From CBDVAK01 sp965371945 (GTDB lineage: Bacteria; Pseudomonadota; Gammaproteobacteria; Competibacterales; JAHEDQ01): a DNA stretch of 11,650 nt. Shown here in pieces: positions 7,521 to 11,650 of the stretch (positions within the stretch are counted from its first letter, which is position 1; every line of letters starts with the position of its first letter). Position numbers and translations under genes: made by a program. The notes beneath the pieces were generated by a model. The model was not told where the DNA came from. It saw only the letters and a list, made by a program, of their open reading frames with translations, and ran no database searches. The stretch lies in assembly GCA_965371945.1 (NCBI GenBank), contig CBDVAK010000093.1:1-11650 (forward strand), in the 5' to 3' direction.

Positions 7521-8588
7521 TCACTGCCCCACGGGGACGATCGCTTCAGCCAGCAACTTTACGGTGACGGCCGGAACCTCACCGACTGCCAGAATCTGAT
7601 AGCCATCGAACGTCGTTCCGTAAGCATTGACGGCCCCGATCCGGGACCCACCATTTAGCGGCTCACCGTCCGCCTGGTAGCGGCCCACATAGATCGACAC
7701 GCTGGCCAGGCCGTCCGACACCATCATGATTTCCGCATCCCTGAGGTCCCCGACCTGCGCCTGGCGAACGTGCGATTTTTCCTCGAATCCCCTGGGCAGC
7801 TCTGTAATATGCCAGCCTGCATCACTCTCGTCTATGGTATCGCGGCGCATACCGGTGTCCTGGCGACTCGGAATCGAGGACGTAATGACCCCGGGACTCC
7901 CGCTTGCACAGCCTTGAGCGGGTCCAAATCGGATATCGGTGAACATCAGCTGTTCAAGCGGTTCCCCATCCTTGGTCAACAGGTCCGAACGCAGCAACAT
8001 TCCGGTTTCACGATCGAGCCCGAGCCGGTAGCCGTAACGGTAGCTATCCCGGGCGACCAGTCTGACCCCACGAACCGGACGCCCTGCGACCCTGTCCCAA
8101 CCGTCAAGCCTCAGGCCGTAGCTCTCGTGCAGCTTTTCCAGATCCCGGGAAATAGGCAACGGGAACGGACCCGACCCAAGATCCTTGTCATAGGTCAGCG
8201 ATGTACCATCCGGCAGCAGCACGGTAACCGTACCACCCCGGCGTACCACCTCCTGGCCGTCACCATCCAGCGAATAAAGCCGCTGCTCGTCGCTTTTCGG
8301 GCTGACGGTATTGATCACCCTCATGCTGTGCAGATCCGACCCGGCGCGATAAACGAAAGTTCCCTCGTAATTCAACATCCGGGCCGCGGTCACCATGTGC
8401 TCGAGCCAGGATTCAGCGTCATCGCGCTGCGGCTCGGCGCTCAGCGGATAAACGGGCAACCATAACAGCAGCGCCACCAACAACCACCTGCAGGGGCATT
8501 CTTGCCTGACAGCCCTCACCGCGTCGCGCGCTGGCATTCGAAAGGCCGCCAAGGGGCTGAAACGCAACAAACTCCTGAAGTGAATCAT
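7521..8588 (-). CDS. rseB: Periplasmic sigma-E regulator RseB (MucB)
   Basis: RseB/MucB binds the periplasmic part of RseA and shields it from proteolysis; binding of lipopolysaccharide or lipids releases it and allows the sigma-E response. Family features include the N-terminal lipid-binding-type domain with LNYEGTFVYRAG and QRLYSLDGDGQEVVRRGG, the stretch RVAGRPVRGVRLVARDSYRYGYRLGLDRETGMLLRSDLL (written here only as RVAGRP and YRYGYRLGLD), and a C-terminal domain starting near WHITELPRGF and ending AVGEVPAVTVKLLAEAI. The hydrophobic signal core WLLVALLLWLPVY with PLSA before the mature part shows export. The start is uncertain. ATG 8588 (355 residues) is used here, but ATG 8624, ATG 8537 and a TTG preceded by AGGAG near 8567 are alternatives. 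Starts at 8588 or 8624 give an unusually long basic extension before the signal core. Confidence 0.9.
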   Translation of the reverse strand: MIHFRSLLRFSPLAAFRMPARDAVRAVRQECPCRWLLVALLLWLPVYPLSAEPQRDDAESWLEHMVTAARMLNYEGTFVYRAGSDLHSMRVINTVSPKSDEQRLYSLDGDGQEVVRRGGTVTVLLPDGTSLTYDKDLGSGPFPLPISRDLEKLHESYGLRLDGWDRVAGRPVRGVRLVARDSYRYGYRLGLDRETGMLLRSDLLTKDGEPLEQLMFTDIRFGPAQGCASGSPGVITSSIPSRQDTGMRRDTIDESDAGWHITELPRGFEEKSHVRQAQVGDLRDAEIMMVSDGLASVSIYVGRYQADGEPLNGGSRIGAVNAYGTTFDGYQILAVGEVPAVTVKLLAEAIVPVGQ

Positions 8589-8633
8589 CTCATCTGAATC
8601 CGAAATCTTGGGCCAAACAGGCATCACCAATGG

Positions 8634-9191
8634 CTAACGTCCCTGATCATGACCGATTAGACGCCCGTAGGGCACTACCGTCGGAATCACTCCGCCGACC
8701 GCCATCTCGTTGTGGTTGATGAGGTAGGGGTAGACCCGTTTCGCCGCGACCTGATCCCAACGGTCCACCACTACCTGCGCCCCGTCGCCGGCAAACACGG
8801 TGGTATCCGTCTGGGCCGGAGCCGGTGCGGCCGCCTTCGCCAGCTGCGGGTTTTCCGCACTATCGCGTGTGATCAACAGTGCAGCGCCCAACCCCACGCC
8901 GAGGGTCACCGAAGCAGCGATCGCCAGACCCAGCACCGGTTTGCGCCAGCCCGGCGTCGACTCCAACCATATCTGCTCCGATGCCACACAACGCCGAATT
9001 CGCCTGGCAAGGTCGAGATCCACGACCTCCGGCAGCGAGTCTCTGAGTACTGCATTGGTGAGCTGATAACGTTGCCAGCGTGCTCTGCATGCCGTATCGG
9101 TTCGCAGTCTTGTCAACACATGACCGAGTTCACTCTCATCGAGCTCATCGTCCACCAATGCCGAAATCCGATCATCTGTTTCATTCGACAT
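8634..9191 (-). CDS. rseA: Anti-sigma-E factor RseA (MucA)
   Basis: RseA is the single-pass inner-membrane anti-sigma factor that holds RpoE inactive. Regulated proteolysis by a DegS/AlgW-type protease and then RseP releases sigma-E under envelope stress. The 185-residue protein has the N-terminal cytoplasmic domain seen in MucA-type proteins (ISALVDDELDESELGHVL, then WQRYQLTNAVLRD). A membrane segment spans about 85-107 (PVLGLAIAASVTLGVGLGAALL). An Ala/Pro-rich linker follows, then a periplasmic tail with YLINHNEMA and VPYGRLIGHD, the conserved end of MucA/RseA proteins. The ATG at 9191 shares one base with the rpoE stop (TGATG), with GGAG eight bases upstream. A GTG one codon earlier (9194) overlaps as GTGA and is equally possible. 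Coupling keeps RseA and RpoE levels matched. Confidence 0.95.
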   Translation of the reverse strand: MSNETDDRISALVDDELDESELGHVLTRLRTDTACRARWQRYQLTNAVLRDSLPEVVDLDLARRIRRCVASEQIWLESTPGWRKPVLGLAIAASVTLGVGLGAALLITRDSAENPQLAKAAAPAPAQTDTTVFAGDGAQVVVDRWDQVAAKRVYPYLINHNEMAVGGVIPTVVPYGRLIGHDQGR

Positions 9192-9784
9192 CACTCTTGC
9201 TCCGTTTCAAGTGCTTGTCCCAACAGGGGTCTCAACTTCTGATCGATCGCTTCCCGGGCGCGAAAAATCCGCGATCGCACCGTGCCGATCGGGCAAGACA
9301 TGACCTGGGCAATCTCTTCATAGCTGAGTCCTTCGAGTTCCCTGAGCGTGATGGCGGTCCGCAAGTCTTCCGGCAAGGCATCTATTGCACCGTATATGGT
9401 GGCTTCGATCTCGTCACGAAGCAGCAGGTTCTCAGGCGTGGCGTTTTCCTTCAATTGTGATTCCCCGCCGTACTGCTCCGCTTCCTGCGAGTCGATATCA
9501 GTGACCGGCGGCCGTCGCGACAGTGCCACCAGATGATTCTTGGCGGTATTGATGGCGATTCTGTAGAGCCACGTATAGAAAGCGCTGTCGCCACGGAATC
9601 CCGGCAGAGCGCGGTACGCTTTCAAGAATGCTTCCTGCGTGACATCCAGAGCCTCGCTGGGGTCGTGGATATAGCGCGACACAAGCTTGACGATCTTGTG
9701 CTGGTATTTCTGCACCAGGATGTCGAATGCTGTCTTGTCACCGCGCTTGACCCGCTTGACCAGCTCTCGATCGGAATCGCCCAT
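9191..9784 (-). CDS. rpoE: RNA polymerase sigma factor RpoE (sigma-E/AlgU)
   Basis: This is the extracytoplasmic-function sigma factor that directs RNA polymerase to envelope-stress promoters. The 197-residue product (E. coli 191) matches closely throughout. Region 2 spans about 15-85 with QKYQHKIVKLVSRY and the promoter-melting and -10-recognition stretch FRGDSAFYTWLYRIAINTAK (63-82). Region 4 has LPEDLRTAITLRELEGLSYEEIA and the helix-turn-helix ending GTVRSRIFRAREAID (167-181), which reads the -35 element. I chose the ATG at 9784, where the family N-terminus begins; AAGGGG lies nine bases upstream. The frame is open to 9979, but the extra 65 residues resemble no sigma factor and cover the promoter. 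A sigma-E-type promoter lies about 50-76 bases upstream, so the gene probably activates itself and is held back by RseA/RseB. Confidence 0.97.
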   Translation of the reverse strand: MGDSDRELVKRVKRGDKTAFDILVQKYQHKIVKLVSRYIHDPSEALDVTQEAFLKAYRALPGFRGDSAFYTWLYRIAINTAKNHLVALSRRPPVTDIDSQEAEQYGGESQLKENATPENLLLRDEIEATIYGAIDALPEDLRTAITLRELEGLSYEEIAQVMSCPIGTVRSRIFRAREAIDQKLRPLLGQALETEQE

Positions 9785-9833
9785 TCGGGCCAGCCCCTTG
9801 TGGGTGAGGTGCCTATTCCCCAGCACCTGTGTG

Positions 9834-9860
9834 GTAGACCGGTCTGCCGCCGAATAGTTC
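9834..9860 (-). promoter_or_regulatory. Candidate sigma-E-dependent autoregulatory promoter of rpoE
   Basis: Read on the minus strand, GAACTA (9860-9855), a 16-base spacer and TCTACC (9838-9833) closely match the sigma-E/AlgU consensus (GAACTT, 16-17 bases, TCTGA or TCTAA). Transcription would start near 9827, giving a leader of about 43 bases before the rpoE ATG. Self-activation of this operon is established in E. coli and Pseudomonas. A perfect 10-bp palindrome, AGACCGGTCT (9836-9845), covers the start of the -10 element and part of the spacer. Confidence 0.7.
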
Positions 9861-9941
9861 GCATCGGCGCCCGGATCTGGCAAACTTTTGCCGGACCAGC
9901 ACAGGGCCGGGATCGCCTGCCGGTAGAGCGGGCCCCAATCA

Positions 9942-9970
9942 TTCGAACAACGTGACCAACATCTCATAGT
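9942..9970 (+). promoter_or_regulatory. Weak candidate sigma-70 promoter for nadB
   Basis: TTCGAA (9942-9947), a 17-base spacer and CATAGT (9965-9970) form a poor -35/-10 pair, with about 3 and 4 of 6 bases matching. Transcription would start near 9977, leaving a leader of only about 14 bases. I give it only because nadB must be transcribed from this 206-base divergent interval and nothing better is visible. Confidence 0.25.
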
Positions 9971-9990
9971 AGAGCCCATATCATGACATC

Positions 9991-11634
9991 ATGCCAACCA
10001 TGAACACAGATGTACTGATCGTCGGCACCGGTGCAGCCGGGCTCAGCCTGGCACTGCGGTTGCCACCCCGGGTCCGGGTCACACTGTTGTCCAAGGACCG
10101 GGTTTCCGCCGGTAGCACCTACTGGGCCCAGGGAGGTGTTTCGGCCGTACTCGACAAGGACGACACGCTGGCGTCCCATGTCGAGGACACGCTGCTTGCC
10201 GGGGCCGGTCTGTGCGACCCGGAAGCGGTCACCAATACGGTCCACGGCGGGCGCTCCGAAATCGAGTGGCTATCCGGTCTCGGGGTGCAGTTTACGACCC
10301 AGGCGGCGTCTGACGGCAGCGTTCACTATCATCTGACCCGAGAGGGTGGGCACAGTCACCGCCGGGTGGTGCATGCAGCAGATGCTACTGGCCGGGCCAT
10401 CCACCAAGTGCTGACCGAACAGGTACGAAAATGTGCCAATATATCCCTGCTCGAACACCGGATCGCCCTGGAACTGATCACGACATCGCGCCTGGGCAGA
10501 AAGCACAATCGCGCTCTTGGCTGCTATGTGTTTGACAAACGTGCCCGCCAGGTCGAAGCCTTCGGCGCCAGCGTGGTGGTACTGGCAACCGGCGGGGCCA
10601 GCAAGGCCTATCTCTATTCGACCAACCCGGACGCATCCAGTGGCGACGGTATCGCCATGGCTTGGCGCGCCGGCTGCCGGGTCGCCAATATGGAGTTCAT
10701 GCAATTCCATCCGACCTGTCTGTTTCATCCGGACGCCCGCAATTTCCTGATCTCTGAAGCGGTCAGGGGCGAAGGCGGACGCCTGCTGCTGCCCAACGGC
10801 GATCTCTTCATGTCCCGATTCGATGCCAGGGCTGAACTGGCGCCCCGGGATATCGTGGCACGTGCCATCGACCATGAGATGAAACGGCTGGGCATTCCCT
10901 GTGTTCACCTGGACATCAGCCACAAGCCCGCAGATTTCATCACCAGGCATTTCCCCACCATCTATCAACGTTGCCTGGAACTGGGATACGACATGACCCG
11001 GGAACCCCTGCCGGTGGTCCCGGCCGCACACTATACCTGTGGCGGTGTGATGACCGACCACCACGCCCGTACCGATCTGAGCGGCCTCTATTGTGTCGGT
11101 GAATCCGCGTTCACGGGACTGCACGGCGCCAACCGCATGGCCAGCAACTCGTTGCTGGAGTGTCTGGTCTACAGCGCGGCGGCGGCAGCGGATATTTCCA
11201 CACGCGGTCTCGCCGCGAGCGATGAAGACCTGCCCGCATGGGATGAGAGCCGGGTCACCAATTCCGATGAGGAGGTGGTGGTGACCCACAACTGGAACGA
11301 GTTGCGGCGTTTCATGTGGGACTACGTCGGTATCGTTCGCAGCAACAAGCGATTGCAAAGAGCCCACAACCGAGTCGGTCTGCTGTCACGCGAGATACAG
11401 GAGTACTATGGAAACTTCCGGGTTTCAGCCGACCTGATCGAACTTCGCAATCTTGCCCTGGTTGCTGACCTGATCATTCGCAGTGCGGCCTTGCGCAAGG
11501 AAAGCCGGGGGCTCCACTACACCATCGACTACCCTGAACCGGACCACAGCCGTCCAGCCATCAACACCGTCCTGGTGCCCCACAACTTTGCGCCGATGCA
11601 GGAACCTGTGGGCTACTGGCAGCGCGACAGCTGA
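9991..11634 (+). CDS. nadB: L-aspartate oxidase
   Basis: NadB is a soluble FAD enzyme that oxidises L-aspartate to iminoaspartate, which NadA (quinolinate synthase) uses in the first steps of NAD synthesis. The 547-residue protein (E. coli 540) matches throughout. The FAD-binding Rossmann motif is GTGAAG (12-17) in TDVLIVGTGAAGLSLAL. Further family blocks are GGHSHRRVVHAADATGR (119-135), ATGGASKAYLYSTNPD (199-214), MEFMQFHPT (234-242), APRDIVARAIDHEMKRLG (284-301), AAHYTCGGVM (345-354) and HGANRMASNSLLE (378-390), which carry substrate- and flavin-contacting residues. The C-terminal helical domain runs about 430-515 and ends ESRGLHYTIDYPE. The start could be ATG 9991 or the in-frame ATG at 10000; neither has a recognisable SD. 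The gene is divergent from rpoE, as in Pseudomonas. Confidence 0.97.
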   Translation: MPTMNTDVLIVGTGAAGLSLALRLPPRVRVTLLSKDRVSAGSTYWAQGGVSAVLDKDDTLASHVEDTLLAGAGLCDPEAVTNTVHGGRSEIEWLSGLGVQFTTQAASDGSVHYHLTREGGHSHRRVVHAADATGRAIHQVLTEQVRKCANISLLEHRIALELITTSRLGRKHNRALGCYVFDKRARQVEAFGASVVVLATGGASKAYLYSTNPDASSGDGIAMAWRAGCRVANMEFMQFHPTCLFHPDARNFLISEAVRGEGGRLLLPNGDLFMSRFDARAELAPRDIVARAIDHEMKRLGIPCVHLDISHKPADFITRHFPTIYQRCLELGYDMTREPLPVVPAAHYTCGGVMTDHHARTDLSGLYCVGESAFTGLHGANRMASNSLLECLVYSAAAAADISTRGLAASDEDLPAWDESRVTNSDEEVVVTHNWNELRRFMWDYVGIVRSNKRLQRAHNRVGLLSREIQEYYGNFRVSADLIELRNLALVADLIIRSAALRKESRGLHYTIDYPEPDHSRPAINTVLVPHNFAPMQEPVGYWQRDS

Positions 11635-11650
11635 TATACCCACGGTGTGC

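Noticed and set aside
7840..7935. Possible compensated frameshift in the RseB interdomain linker (GCASGSPGVITSS stretch)
   Set aside because: The linker looks unusual, but it is the least conserved part of RseB, both flanking domains are in the same frame, and the other frames give no better family match.
7770..8465. 231-codon plus-strand frame opposite rseB
   Set aside because: Shadow frame; the minus-strand RseB match covers the whole region.
9785..9979. 65-residue N-terminal extension of RpoE
   Set aside because: The extension has no sigma-factor similarity, covers the likely promoter, and the family N-terminus begins exactly at the ATG at 9784.
10270..11367. 365-codon open frame antisense to nadB
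   Set aside because: It lies wholly opposite a well-matched nadB gene, has no SD or family similarity, and long antisense frames are expected in GC-rich coding DNA.

Overview
The window is a conserved housekeeping and envelope-stress locus from a GC-rich gammaproteobacterium. GC is roughly 60% by eye and was not computed. All proteins resemble their Escherichia coli and Pseudomonas counterparts. The order nadB | rpoE-rseA-rseB-rseC-degP/mucD-lepA-lepB-DUF4845-rnc-era-recO is, from memory, the same as the Pseudomonas aeruginosa nadB-algU-mucABCD-lepA-lepB-rnc-era-recO neighbourhood. The sequence does not let me name a genus; a Pseudomonas- or Chromatiales-like gammaproteobacterium is an inference.

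Layout. One gene, nadB (9991-11634), is on the plus strand at the right end. Everything else is on the minus strand, read from right to left. First comes the sigma-E block: rpoE (9191-9784), rseA, rseB, rseC and a periplasmic DegP/MucD protease (5646-7040). It is preceded by a good match to a sigma-E-type promoter and followed by a strong intrinsic terminator hairpin (5600-5629). After about 240 bases with no convincing gene comes the second block: lepA (3574-5367), lepB, a small DUF4845 membrane protein, rnc, era and recO (86-805). The left 85 bases hold only the end of this block. The usual next gene, pdxJ, is not recognisable there.

How the genes work together. RpoE is the extracytoplasmic-function sigma factor. 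RseA is its membrane-anchored anti-sigma factor and RseB is a periplasmic sensor that protects RseA. RseC is a Cys-rich two-pass membrane protein, and DegP/MucD degrades misfolded periplasmic proteins, so the block is a self-contained envelope-stress module. The second block joins translation (LepA/EF4), protein export (signal peptidase I), RNA processing and ribosome assembly (RNase III, Era) and DNA repair (RecO). Gene junctions are tight: TGATG, ATGA and GTGA overlaps or gaps of 1-13 bases at most junctions, which suggests translational coupling within each block.

I see no mobile element, tRNA, rRNA, CRISPR array or novel defence-type system. Long ORFs opposite the real genes are shadows of GC-rich coding sequence. 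The points worth a second look are modest: a palindrome over the rpoE -10 region, an altered conserved loop in RNase III, a missing ribosome binding site for nadB, an uncertain rseB start, a prepilin-like N-terminus on the DUF4845 protein and a C-terminal Cys pair in LepB.
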